Shown piece after piece: positions 16,438-24,936 of a DNA stretch of 64,000 nucleotides. Within the stretch, counting starts at the first letter, position 1, and each line of letters starts with the position of its first letter. The notes below the pieces were generated by a model, which was not told where the DNA came from, did no database searches, and worked only from the letters and a program-made list of their open reading frames with translations. The stretch lies in assembly GCF_020687505.1 (NCBI RefSeq), contig NZ_JAJEQT010000002.1. The stretch is one strand, 5' to 3'. The DNA comes from Coprococcus_C hominis (GTDB taxonomy: Bacteria > Bacillota > Clostridia > Lachnospirales > Lachnospiraceae). A program made the position numbers and the translations under genes.

Positions 16438-16486
16438 GGTAATTTAATCATTAATCATTTGACAAACAAAATTACAAATGTGCAAG

Positions 16487-16719
16487 CATATATTTCGGTA
16501 ATCATTCATGAAATATACAATATGTTTGAAATCTAGAAGTTCTTGATGTTCTGTAGAATATCAGTAATGTTTGAACACGATGTTCAAACAAGCCGCCACT
16601 GAGCCATGGATGGCGAATTGGCGGCGGTTACGTACGATATGAATAAGTGCATCAGAACATCTTAGAACTTCTTGGTTTCAATACATCGTATATGGAATGA
16701 ATTATTATCGAAATATATG
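16487..16719 (+). repeat. Long inverted-repeat (MITE-like) element B
   Basis: Ends CATATATTTCG (16487) and CGAAATATATG (to 16719); the arms continue with ATTCAT...ATATAC and TAGAAGTTCTTGATGTTCTG against CAGAACATCTTAGAACTTCTT. The centre, from TGTTTGAACACGATGTTCAA through the GCCGCCACTGAGCCATGG block (16568-16616), is identical to element A, but the roughly 90-bp inner part of A is missing. It lies between the T-box terminator and the thrS start codon, so it is transcribed as part of the thrS mRNA leader. Confidence 0.8.
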
Positions 16720-16772
16720 GATGTAGAATGTGAATGTTTGGCAAATGATAGAAATAAAAAAGGAGAACGAAA

Positions 16773-18536
16773 ATGGTAAATTTCAAAGAAGACGAACAGT
16801 TAAAAACATTGAACCACTCCTGTGCCCATCTGATGGCGCAGGCAATCAAGCACCTGTACCCACAGGCAAAGTTCTGGGTAGGACCAGTCGTTGCAGAAGG
16901 CTTCTACTATGATGTAGACCTTGGCGATGATGTAATCCGTGATGAGGATATCGCAGCCATCGAGAAGGAAATGAAGAAGGTTGCAAAGTCAGGCAAGAAG
17001 ATCATCCGTAAGGAGATTTCCAAGGAAGAGGCTCTGGAGATGTTCAAGGATGATGAGTACAAGTTGGATCTGATCTCCAATTTGGAAGATGGAACAATTT
17101 CCTGCTATGAGCAGGGCGACTTTACAGACCTCTGCCGTGGTCCTCACGTAGACAATGTAAAGCTCTGCCGTAACTTCAAGCTGCTCCGTCACTCAGGCGC
17201 TTACTGGAAGGGCGACAACAACAATAAGGTATTGCAGAGAATTTACGGTGTCTGCTTCCCAACAGCAGAAGAGCTGGAGGCACATCTGAAGCTTCTCGAA
17301 GAGGCAAAGGAGAGAGACCACAGAAAGATCGGTAAGGATATGCAGCTGTTCATGGTAGACGATCTCGTTGGACGTGGACTTCCGATGTTCCTTCCGAAGG
17401 GGTATACGATCTGGCAGGAGCTGGAGAACTACATCAAGGATAAGGAGCGTAAGCTTGGCTACCTGCACGTTATGACACCATGTGTTGGTACGGTGAATCT
17501 GTACAAGACATCCGGTCACTGGGATCACTACAAGGAAAACATGTTCCCGGCCATGGACGTAGAGGGTGAGTCTTTCGTTCTTCGTCCAATGAACTGTCCA
17601 CATCATATGATGATTTATGCAAACCGTATGCATTCTTATAAAGACCTCCCAATCCGTATTGGTGAGATCGCACATGACTTCCGTTTCGAGGCGAGTGGTA
17701 CTTTGAAGGGTATCGAGCGAGGCAGACATTTCTGTCAGAACGATGCGCATTTGTTCGTGACACCGGAGCAGATCGAGGATGAGTTCTCAAAGGTTGTAGA
17801 CCTGATCTTCAGCACATACAAGGATTTCGGTATCACAGATTATCGTTGCGTGCTGTCTCTGCGTGATCCGGAGAACAAGGTAAAATACCACGATGATGAT
17901 GAGATGTGGAACACAGCCGAGGATGCACTTCGTAAGGTATTGAATGACCTTGGCATCGAGTATACAGAGGAAATCGGCGAGGCAGCATTCTACGGACCGA
18001 AGCTTGATGTAAATGTAAAGCCGGCTGTCGGAAATGAATATACACTTTCTACCTGTCAGCTTGACTTCTGTCTGCCTGCGAAGTTTCAGCTTACTTATAT
18101 TGACAAAGATGGCGAGAAGAAGACACCGGTTGTATTGCACAGAGCAATCCTTGGTTCGCTGGATCGTTTCATGGCATACATTCTGGAGGAGACAAAGGGT
18201 AACCTTCCAACATGGTTAGCACCGGTTCAGGTAAAGATTATGCCGGTTAAGACAGACAACGAAGAACTGATGGCATACGCACACAAGGTTGTGGATGCGC
18301 TGGATGCGAAGAATGTCCGTGTAGAATTAGACGACAGAGCAGAGAAGCTTGGCTACCGTATGCGTGAAGGTCAGGTGGAGAAGGTTCCATATCTTCTGGT
18401 TCTTGGCTTCAACGAGGTTGAAAATAACACCGTATCTTACAGATTGCATGGTCAGGCAGATACAACTGTTGTTGGTCTGGATGAATTTGTTGCGAAGATT
18501 GAGGAAGAGATCAAGACAAAGGCGAAAAACAGATAA
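16773..18536 (+). CDS. thrS: Threonyl-tRNA synthetase lacking the TGS domain
   Basis: 587 residues. It begins directly with the second editing-like domain (HSCAHLMAQAIKHLYP, with the HxxxH metal/editing motif) and has no N-terminal TGS domain, making it about 50-60 residues shorter than the usual 640. The catalytic core shows FVLRPMNCPHHM (zinc Cys), RFEASGTLKGIERGRHFCQNDAHLF (motif 2) and VVLHRAILGSLDRF (motif 3). The anticodon-binding domain follows from about residue 480. It is controlled by the T-box at 16185. Translation starts after an AAAGGAGAACGAAA site. The PLD-family gene starts four bases after the stop. Confidence 0.93.
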   Translation: MVNFKEDEQLKTLNHSCAHLMAQAIKHLYPQAKFWVGPVVAEGFYYDVDLGDDVIRDEDIAAIEKEMKKVAKSGKKIIRKEISKEEALEMFKDDEYKLDLISNLEDGTISCYEQGDFTDLCRGPHVDNVKLCRNFKLLRHSGAYWKGDNNNKVLQRIYGVCFPTAEELEAHLKLLEEAKERDHRKIGKDMQLFMVDDLVGRGLPMFLPKGYTIWQELENYIKDKERKLGYLHVMTPCVGTVNLYKTSGHWDHYKENMFPAMDVEGESFVLRPMNCPHHMMIYANRMHSYKDLPIRIGEIAHDFRFEASGTLKGIERGRHFCQNDAHLFVTPEQIEDEFSKVVDLIFSTYKDFGITDYRCVLSLRDPENKVKYHDDDEMWNTAEDALRKVLNDLGIEYTEEIGEAAFYGPKLDVNVKPAVGNEYTLSTCQLDFCLPAKFQLTYIDKDGEKKTPVVLHRAILGSLDRFMAYILEETKGNLPTWLAPVQVKIMPVKTDNEELMAYAHKVVDALDAKNVRVELDDRAEKLGYRMREGQVEKVPYLLVLGFNEVENNTVSYRLHGQADTTVVGLDEFVAKIEEEIKTKAKNR

Positions 18537-18539
18537 TCA

Positions 18540-19973
18540 ATGAGGAAACATCGAGTGCTTAGAGTGATCGGTTGCGTCGTTGGCGCAATCGTGGTCATTC
18601 TGCTATATGAAATGATTGGAATATTTGCTGCATACAAGAAGCAGCCGGAGCTCTCGGAAGAGACGAAGCAGAGCCTGCATCCCGAAGATATCTATACAGA
18701 TGCAACAGTTGAAGAACGCGCATGTATCATTGAAGAAAATGGGGATGCGTTATTGCAGCGTGTCCGCCTGATTGAACAGGCGAAGGAAGAAATCATCTTA
18801 TCTACGTTCGCATTTCACGATGATGACAGCGGACAGATCATGATGGGCGCTTTGCTTCGGGCAGCGGAGCGGAATGTGCACATCCGTATCCTGGTGGATG
18901 GATTCGAGAGCTGGACGGCGATGGAAGGAAATGCATATTTCTATGCAATGTCGTCGCATCCGAATATCGAGATTAAGGTGTATAACCGCGCGAATCCGTT
19001 AAAACCCTGGGAGATGATGGGGCGGATGCATGACAAATATCTGATCGCAGATGGGAAAACATACATCCTTGGCGGACGAAACACGTACAATTATTTCCTT
19101 GGTGAATTCCCGGGACATAAGAATTACGACCGAGATGTGCTGGTCGTCTGTGAGAATCCGCAGGCAGATAGTTCCGTGAACCAGTTGCTTGTTTATTTTG
19201 AGACGATCTGGAGTCAGAAGGATTGTAAATATTTCCATGACAAAGAGAAACTTGCCGACCGGAAATCCGTCAAGCAGGCGAAGGAAGATGTGCAGACGGC
19301 ATTTGCCACTTATTACGATGCACAAAAAGATACAATCACAGACACGGACTTTGAGAAGGATACGGTTGTAACTGACAAGATCATGTTGATCTCGAATCCA
19401 ATCCATACCGGGGCGAAGGAGCCGACAGCATGGTATGAGATGGGCGTCCTGATGAAGCAGGCGAAGAAGCGTGTAAAGATACACACACCGTACATCATCT
19501 GCAATGACATGATGTATGACACATGGTCGGATGTTGCCGCAAATGTACCGGAATTTACGGTTATGACAAACTCTGTCGCGAATAACGGCAACCCGTTTGG
19601 TTCCGCAGATTACCAGAAAAACCGGGACAGGATCAGTAGTACCGGTGTTACAATCTGGGAGTATGAAGGAGGATATTCGTATCATGGAAAGAGCATTTTG
19701 ATCGACGATGATATATCCATCATCGGTTCGTTCAATATGGATATGCGCAGTGTCTATCTGGACACAGAACTGATGCTCGTAATTCGAAGCAAGGAGATCA
19801 ACGCCCAGTTGGAATCAGCCATGATGAAATATGAACAGGGCGCACGACAGGTGCTTGCTGACGGACAGTATGCGAATCCATATCATGTGGAGCCAATCGC
19901 ACTCACACCGAAACGCCGCCGTAGAGTATTTGTTGTACGGTATCTGCTTGGATGGCTGCGGTTTTTGTTTTAG
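18540..19973 (+). CDS. Phospholipase D-family protein (cardiolipin synthase-like)
   Basis: 477 residues with one N-terminal transmembrane helix (about 8-30). Two HKD motifs mark the two PLD halves: HDKYLIADGKTYILGGRN near residue 163 and HGKSILIDDDISIIGSFN near 382. The first is followed by the conserved G-G-x-N. Such proteins join two phosphatidylglycerols to cardiolipin or act as phosphodiesterases at the membrane; the exact activity is not determined here. The gene starts four bases after thrS and lacks a clear RBS of its own, so it is probably co-transcribed with thrS under the T-box. Confidence 0.85.
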   Translation: MRKHRVLRVIGCVVGAIVVILLYEMIGIFAAYKKQPELSEETKQSLHPEDIYTDATVEERACIIEENGDALLQRVRLIEQAKEEIILSTFAFHDDDSGQIMMGALLRAAERNVHIRILVDGFESWTAMEGNAYFYAMSSHPNIEIKVYNRANPLKPWEMMGRMHDKYLIADGKTYILGGRNTYNYFLGEFPGHKNYDRDVLVVCENPQADSSVNQLLVYFETIWSQKDCKYFHDKEKLADRKSVKQAKEDVQTAFATYYDAQKDTITDTDFEKDTVVTDKIMLISNPIHTGAKEPTAWYEMGVLMKQAKKRVKIHTPYIICNDMMYDTWSDVAANVPEFTVMTNSVANNGNPFGSADYQKNRDRISSTGVTIWEYEGGYSYHGKSILIDDDISIIGSFNMDMRSVYLDTELMLVIRSKEINAQLESAMMKYEQGARQVLADGQYANPYHVEPIALTPKRRRRVFVVRYLLGWLRFLF

Positions 19974-20003
19974 GGATTTTTATTCTGTAGGAGGTAATGG
20001 ATT

Positions 20004-20126
20004 ATGATAATGGAAAATGATGAATTTGTAATTCCAGAACAGTATCGGAAAATGTCCGTTACTGAATTAGATGCAGAAGCAAATAAAATGTTGAAGGAGA
20101 TACAACAAGGGAAACGAATAATTTGA
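20004..20126 (+). CDS. Small protein, 40 aa
   Basis: ATG at 20004 follows GTAGGAGGTAATGGATT with ideal spacing; the product ends KEIQQGKRII. It is charged, with ELDAEANKMLKEIQQGK predicted helical, and has no membrane segment. An alternative start two codons later (20010) is possible. It lies 30 bases after the PLD gene and before a terminator, so it is likely the last gene of that transcript. Function unknown. Confidence 0.5.
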   Translation: MIMENDEFVIPEQYRKMSVTELDAEANKMLKEIQQGKRII

Positions 20127-20182
20127 GATAAGAAAAAAGCTGCACAGGGAAAGAATGAAATAGTTTTCTATGTTGAGTAGCA

Positions 20183-20222
20183 AAAACTCTCTGAGGTTTT
20201 GAACAACTTCAGGGAGTTTTTG
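20183..20222 (+). terminator. Intrinsic terminator
   Basis: AAACTCTCTGAGGTT pairs imperfectly with AACTTCAGGGAGTTT, followed by T-rich sequence. Confidence 0.75.
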
Positions 20223-20264
20223 TGTCTTATAGAGAATATAAAGTGAGGAAGGAAAACAAATATA

Positions 20265-20372
20265 GATAAAGTTATACTATTTGGTGCAGGTGCGGAACAA
20301 GGATATAACCTTGCATTGGGAAGTAAAAACTCACCTATAAAATCGACACATTCCCCTATAAAAATCCCCTAG
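20265..20372 (+). pseudogene. 5' fragment of a gene encoding a nucleotide-binding fold
   Basis: After a GGAAGG-type RBS the frame reads DKVILFGAGAEQGYNLALGS and then loses sense, ending at TAG 20370-20372. The presumed start codon is ATA at 20262. FGAGAE is the kind of glycine-rich loop that opens SIR2-like or other Rossmann-type proteins. It looks like the surviving N terminus of a deleted gene, possibly a defence gene; too little remains for a firm call. Confidence 0.35.
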
Positions 20373-20379
20373 TATCCGA

Positions 20380-20498
20380 TATAATAATATGTAAAAATAA
20401 TAATAGTTAATTGTGCGATACAGGAAACATGTTTATGCGTGTGAAGTCACCGGGCGGTGTCCGGTGACTTTCCTGTAAATGAGCATAAATGCGAAGGA
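20380..20498 (+). promoter_or_regulatory. Promoter and structured leader of the kinase/regulator operon
   Basis: A TATAAT (20380-20385) without a clear -35 precedes a leader with nested pairing. ACAGGAA (20420-20426) pairs with TTCCTGT (20470-20476) around an inner 9-bp stem AGTCACCGG/CCGGTGACT (20445-20469). TTTATGC (20432-20438) in the outer loop is complementary to GCATAAA (20482-20488) outside it, which would make a pseudoknot. The AAGGAG RBS follows at once (20493-20498). Confidence 0.4.
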
Positions 20499-20507
20499 GA
20501 ATAATCT

Positions 20508-21512
20508 ATGATTCGAATGGAGATTGCGCTGATATTGATTCTGGCGTTTGTGGCAGGAATCTATTTCTCGGCGAGGCGGAGACAGACCGCGTTACATAAG
20601 ACATTTTCGGTACTTTTGATCGTGGTGATCGTGCATCTGATGTTCGATGCGGCGACGATCTATACGGTAAACCATCTTGCTCAGGTACCGCTTGTTCTGA
20701 ACGATGTTTTACACCGGCTGTTTGTCGGTACGATGGCGTTAGTTCTGTTCTTTTTCTATCAGTATATTGCGATACTGGTGGAAGAAGAGACCGGGAAGAA
20801 GCGGACACTGGATCTGCCGGCACGGATATTTCTTGTGATTTCAGAAGTCGGGGCGATGATACTCCCGATTACTTACACCGAGACACCGGATGGAAATTAT
20901 TCGGCGGGACTTTATGCATATGTAAGCTATGTCAGTGTGGCGGTGTATCTTATACTTTGTTCATGGCTGCTGCTTGCAAACTGGAAGCGGATGGACAATA
21001 AGAAGAAATTCGCCATCGGAATGGCACTTATATTTGAGTTCACAATCTGCTTCCTGCAGGGATTGCACCATACATGGCTGATCAGTGGAATGGGAATCAC
21101 GCTTATGACGCTCGCATTCTATCTGACCTTGGAGAATCCGGATGCGCTGCGTGCGGAGCTTACGGAACAGAAGATGTCGATGCTCTATCTGAAAAGTCAG
21201 GTGAATCCGCATTTCTTGTATAATACGCTTGATACGATTCGAATTCAGGCGGAGTTGGACGGGGATAAGAAGGTTGCAAAGCTTCTGATGCGGCTTGTGG
21301 ATTTCTTCCGGCTGAGCGTCAAGGTCGACCGTTCGATGGTCACGCTTGATGATGAGCTCGAACTTGTGGAAGCATATATGGAGCTGATGTGCTACCGGTA
21401 TCCGGAGCTCTTCTGCGATTATGATATCGATCCGGACTTAGGGGCAGTGCAGGTACCGAACTTTATCTTACAGCCGCTGGTGGAGAACAGTCTGCTGCAT
21501 GGAATGATGTAG
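20508..21512 (+). pseudogene. 5' part of a membrane sensor histidine kinase, split by the transposon
   Basis: Residues 1-332 of a reconstructed 434-residue kinase, plus two codons (ATG ATG) and a TAG from the element. Six or seven transmembrane helices (about 4-210) lead to the His-kinase helix with LYLKSQVNPHFLYNTLDTIR (His near residue 235), the LytS/YesM type. The reading frame breaks inside the N-box, LQPLVENSLLHG, at base 21503. Continuing at 32507 restores the frame as HG-LKNRGYRGEIEI. The truncated product keeps the sensor and phosphoacceptor helix but lacks the ATP-binding domain, so it cannot autophosphorylate. Confidence 0.9.
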
Positions 21513-21529
21513 GACGGATTTTGCGGACA
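21502..21529 (+). other. attL: left end of the transposon
   Basis: GA at 21502-21503 is the shared crossover dinucleotide. The terminal motif TTTTGCGGACA (21519-21529) recurs inverted at the right end, and likely belongs to the recombinase binding site. Confidence 0.75.
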
Positions 21530-21563
21530 TTCAAAATAAAAAAGAATGTGGAGGTAACAGACA

Positions 21564-21938
21564 ATGGCAAAATCATTATTTGAGGAACTGGGCGGCAAAT
21601 ACGAAAGGCAAGGGGATTATTTGATACCGTGCTTAACTGTACCCGCCGAAGAAGAACAGGCAATAGGCATCTGGGGGCAACGGCATTTAGATTATCTAAA
21701 ACAGTACCGTAAAGTTACATACACCAATCTTCTTACAAGCGGCAGGCTAAACGCCTACCTTGCCGACATCAACAGACAGGCACAGGAACGCTTTGAAAGG
21801 CTCATAGAGGGTATGAAACAGGCACAGGGCATAACGGAACAGCTAAAGGCAGAAAACGCCTTAGAATGGACAGGATGCCTCAATAACATAAGGGCTTGTG
21901 CGAGGGAGATTGTGGAAAAGGAAATTATTTTTGCATAA
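21564..21938 (+). CDS. tnpV: TnpV-type transposon protein
   Basis: 124 residues, resembling TnpV of Tn4451-like elements: MAKSLFEELGGKYERQGDYL at the N terminus, then GIWGQRHLDYLKQYRKVTYT and a helical C terminus. The function of TnpV is not established. It is the first gene inside the left end of the element, with a GGAGGTAAC RBS. Confidence 0.8.
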   Translation: MAKSLFEELGGKYERQGDYLIPCLTVPAEEEQAIGIWGQRHLDYLKQYRKVTYTNLLTSGRLNAYLADINRQAQERFERLIEGMKQAQGITEQLKAENALEWTGCLNNIRACAREIVEKEIIFA

Positions 21939-21995
21939 ACAGATGATTAGTGGCAGGGGGAAATCCTGCCGCTTTTTCTGCTTTAGTTTGTCAGC

Positions 21996-22024
21996 TTGAC
22001 AAATAAAGGGTTAAGGAATATAAT
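21996..22024 (+). promoter_or_regulatory. Consensus promoter of the tet gene
   Basis: TTGACA (21996-22001) and TATAAT (22019-22024) at exactly 17 bases: a perfect sigma-A promoter. Confidence 0.92.
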
Positions 22025-22056
22025 TAGATTCAGTATTATACAAGGAGTTAATAAAT

Positions 22057-22275
22057 ATGCGGCAAGGTATTCTTAAATAAACTGTCAATTTGATAGTGGG
22101 AACAAAAAGTAGCAGTCCCGTTTCACTTTTAATATGGGGCTTAGTTTTTTGTACCCAGTTTAAGAATACTTTTATCATGTAATTTTATATGCCCGAAAAC
22201 ATATAAGTGTTTTGGGGCTATTGGAGTTATTTACCCAGTGATAGGAGTATTTATCACTGGGTATTTTTATGCCCT
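22057..22275 (+). promoter_or_regulatory. Leader peptide and attenuator of the tet gene
   Basis: An AAGGAG-type RBS and ATG at 22057 open a 7-codon peptide, MRQGILK, ending TAA 22078-22080. GTATTCTTAAA in this ORF is complementary to TTTAAGAATAC near 22160. Further on, ACCCAGTGATA and TATCACTGGGT form a stem followed by TTTTTATG, a terminator before the tet start. This is the layout of ribosomal-protection tet leaders, where translation of the leader under tetracycline favours read-through. Confidence 0.8.
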
Positions 22276-22304
22276 TTTTTGGGTGTTGATAGGAGGAAAA
22301 TCAC

Positions 22305-24224
22305 ATGAAAATAATTAACTTAGGCATTCTGGCTCACGTTGACGCAGGAAAGACAACATTAACGGAAAGTTTATTGTATACCAGTGGTGCAATTGCAGAA
22401 CTAGGGAGCGTAGATGAAGGCACAACAAGGACAGATACAATGAATTTGGAGCGTCAAAGGGGAATCACTATCCAGACAGCAGTGACATCTTTTCAGTGGG
22501 AGGATGTAAAAGTCAACATTATAGATACGCCAGGCCATATGGATTTTTTGGCGGAAGTATACCGTTCTTTATCCGTATTAGACGGAGCAGTATTATTAGT
22601 TTCTGCAAAGGATGGCATACAGGCACAGACCCGTATACTGTTTCATGCACTACAGATAATGAAGATTCCGACAATTTTTTTCATCAATAAAATTGACCAA
22701 GAGGGGATTGATTTGCCAATGGTATATCGGGAAATGAAAGCAAAGCTTTCTTCGGAAATTATAGTGAAGCAAAAGGTTGGGCAGCATCCCCATATAAATG
22801 TAACGGACAATGACGATATGGAACAGTGGGATGCGGTAATTATGGGAAACGATGAACTATTAGAGAAATATATGTCAGGGAAACCGTTTAAAATGTCAGA
22901 ACTGGAACAGGAAGAAAACAGGAGATTCCAAAACGGAACGTTATTTCCCGTTTATCACGGAAGCGCTAAAAACAATCTGGGGATTCGGCAGCTTATAGAA
23001 GTAATTGCCAGTAAATTTTATTCATCAACGCCTGAAGGTCAATCTGAACTATGCGGGCAGGTTTTTAAGATTGAATATTCAGAGAAAAGGCGGCGTTTTG
23101 TTTATGTGCGTATATATAGCGGAACATTGCATTTGAGGGATGTTATTAGAATATCTGAAAAAGAGAAAATAAAAATCACAGAGATGTGTGTTCCGACAAA
23201 CGGTGAAATCGTCCCGGCTGACCATGCCTGTCCGGGAGAAATTGTTATTTTAGCTGATGATACTTTGAAACTGAACGATATCCTGGGAAATGAAAAACTC
23301 CTGCCTCACAAAACACGGATTGATAATCCCATGCCATTACTTCGGACAACGGTAGAGCCGCAAAAGCCGGAGCAAAGGGAAGCCCTGTTAAATGCCCTCG
23401 CAGAGATTGCTGATACAGACCCTCTTTTGCATTTTGACATTGATACTGTTACCCATGAGATTATGTTATCTTTTTTGGGGAATGTGCAGATGGAAGTCAT
23501 TTGTGCCATCCTTGAGGAAAAATATCATGTGGAGGCAGAAATAAAAGAGCCTACTGTTATATATATGGAAAGACCGCTTAGAAAAGCAGAATATACCATC
23601 CACATAGAAGTCCCGCCAAATCCTTTCTGGGCTTCTGTCGGGTTGTCCATAGAGCCGCTCCCTATTGGAAGCGGAGTGCAGTATGAAAGCAGAGTTTCAC
23701 TTGGATATTTAAATCAATCGTTCCAAAATGCGGTTATGGAGGGGGTTCTTTATGGCTGCGAGCAGGGGCTGTATGGATGGAAAGTGACAGACTGTAAAAT
23801 CTGTTTTGAATATGGATTGTATTATAGTCCTGTAAGTACCCCCGCAGACTTTCGGCTGCTTTCCCCTATCGTATTGGAGCAGGCTTTAAAAAAAGCAGGG
23901 ACAGAACTATTAGAGCCATATCTCCACTTTGAAATTTATGCACCGCAGGAATATCTCTCACGGGCGTATCATGATGCTCCAAGGTATTGTGCAGATATTG
24001 TAAGTACTCAGATAAAGAATGACGAGGTCATTCTGAAAGGAGAAATCCCTGCTAGATGTATTCAAGAATACAGGAACGATTTAACTTATTTCACAAATGG
24101 GCAGGGAGTCTGCTTGACAGAGTTAAAAGGATACCAGCCAGCTATTGGTAAATTTATTTGCCAACCCCGCCGCCCGAATAGCCGTATAGATAAGGTTCGG
24201 CATATGTTCCACAAGTTAGCTTAA
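22305..24224 (+). CDS. tet(O/32/O): Tetracycline ribosomal protection protein, tet(O/32/O)-like mosaic
   Basis: 639 residues, a full-length translational GTPase of the TetO/TetM group, which removes tetracycline from the ribosomal A site. G-motifs: AHVDAGKTT, DTPGHMD and NKIDQEG. From recall, residues 1-290 and about 400-639 read as Tet(O). The stretch from about 293 to 390 (MCVPTNGEIVPADHACPGE through DPLLHFDIDTVTHEIM) departs from Tet(O) and matches what I remember of Tet(32). That is the tet(O/32/O) mosaic pattern known from human colonic clostridia. The exact allele needs alignment. Control is by the promoter and attenuator upstream. Confidence 0.88.
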   Translation: MKIINLGILAHVDAGKTTLTESLLYTSGAIAELGSVDEGTTRTDTMNLERQRGITIQTAVTSFQWEDVKVNIIDTPGHMDFLAEVYRSLSVLDGAVLLVSAKDGIQAQTRILFHALQIMKIPTIFFINKIDQEGIDLPMVYREMKAKLSSEIIVKQKVGQHPHINVTDNDDMEQWDAVIMGNDELLEKYMSGKPFKMSELEQEENRRFQNGTLFPVYHGSAKNNLGIRQLIEVIASKFYSSTPEGQSELCGQVFKIEYSEKRRRFVYVRIYSGTLHLRDVIRISEKEKIKITEMCVPTNGEIVPADHACPGEIVILADDTLKLNDILGNEKLLPHKTRIDNPMPLLRTTVEPQKPEQREALLNALAEIADTDPLLHFDIDTVTHEIMLSFLGNVQMEVICAILEEKYHVEAEIKEPTVIYMERPLRKAEYTIHIEVPPNPFWASVGLSIEPLPIGSGVQYESRVSLGYLNQSFQNAVMEGVLYGCEQGLYGWKVTDCKICFEYGLYYSPVSTPADFRLLSPIVLEQALKKAGTELLEPYLHFEIYAPQEYLSRAYHDAPRYCADIVSTQIKNDEVILKGEIPARCIQEYRNDLTYFTNGQGVCLTELKGYQPAIGKFICQPRRPNSRIDKVRHMFHKLA

Positions 24225-24275
24225 CAGCTTGCAAAAGTCATATAAAATGAGATTTGAAAGGATTAGAGACTAATT

Positions 24276-24449
24276 ATGATGAAATGCGAATGGATATTGT
24301 GTCCTGTTTGTGGGAGCAAAACCCGTAATAAAATTAGGAAGGACACTGTTTTGGAGAATTATCCCCTTTATTGTCCAAAATGCAGACAAGAAAGATTGAT
24401 TAAAGTTGACAACTTGAAGATAACTGTCATCAAAGAGCCAGACGCTTAA
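24276..24449 (+). CDS. Cysteine-rich KTR-type small protein
   Basis: 57 residues with two CxxC pairs, WILCPVCGSKTRNKIR and YPLYCPKCRQERL, forming a small zinc ribbon, and the KTRNKIR signature of the cysteine-rich KTR proteins often found after tet genes in conjugative and mobilizable elements. The gene lies 51 bases after the tet gene and before a strong terminator. Function unknown. Confidence 0.8.
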   Translation: MMKCEWILCPVCGSKTRNKIRKDTVLENYPLYCPKCRQERLIKVDNLKITVIKEPDA

Positions 24450-24455
24450 GACGCA

Positions 24456-24501
24456 GAGCCGATGAAATTGTGGAACAATTCACGAATCATCGGCTCTTTT
24501 T
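24456..24501 (+). terminator. Terminator of the tet unit
   Basis: GAGCCGATGA (24456-24465) and TCATCGGCTC (24487-24496) followed by five T. Confidence 0.88.
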
Positions 24502-24502
24502 G

Positions 24503-24936
24503 TTTCGTATTTGAAAGAACAAACTCACCAAATAAAAAAAACGATATTCGGGTGGGTTATTTTGTTATACCCTAAATTACCCTCTGAATTTGTTTTTAAA
24601 TTTGGAGGGATTTTTTTATGTCCTTTTTTCGGGCAGTTATCTATCTGCTCATACGAAGCAAAATTTATCAATACATAGCATATCAGAGAACGGCAGGAAA
24701 CCAGTTAAAAAAATTTCTGCCAGTGCAACGGTACTTCTCACCTTGAAAGTAGAAGTACAATCTCCATACAATAGAATTACTATTTCCTATAACCGTAAAG
24801 GTCACAGAGCCTTTGCGGTTTTTCTTTTGTCGATTTTTGTTGGAAAGTGCCGTAGGGCTGTTTCTGATATGCGGTGTCGTTCTCCGCCTCTCCATCTGGA
24901 TTTTTTACATTTCAAAAATTCAGATGGGAGGTATTT
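24503..24936. other. Non-coding stretch inside the transposon
   Basis: No convincing gene. It contains an AT-rich region and a terminator-like hairpin around 24790-24826 (ACCGTAAAGG and CCTTTGCGGT, then T-run). ORFs across it have poor starts and no recognisable domains; it probably holds the promoter for the sigma-like gene that follows. Confidence 0.5.
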
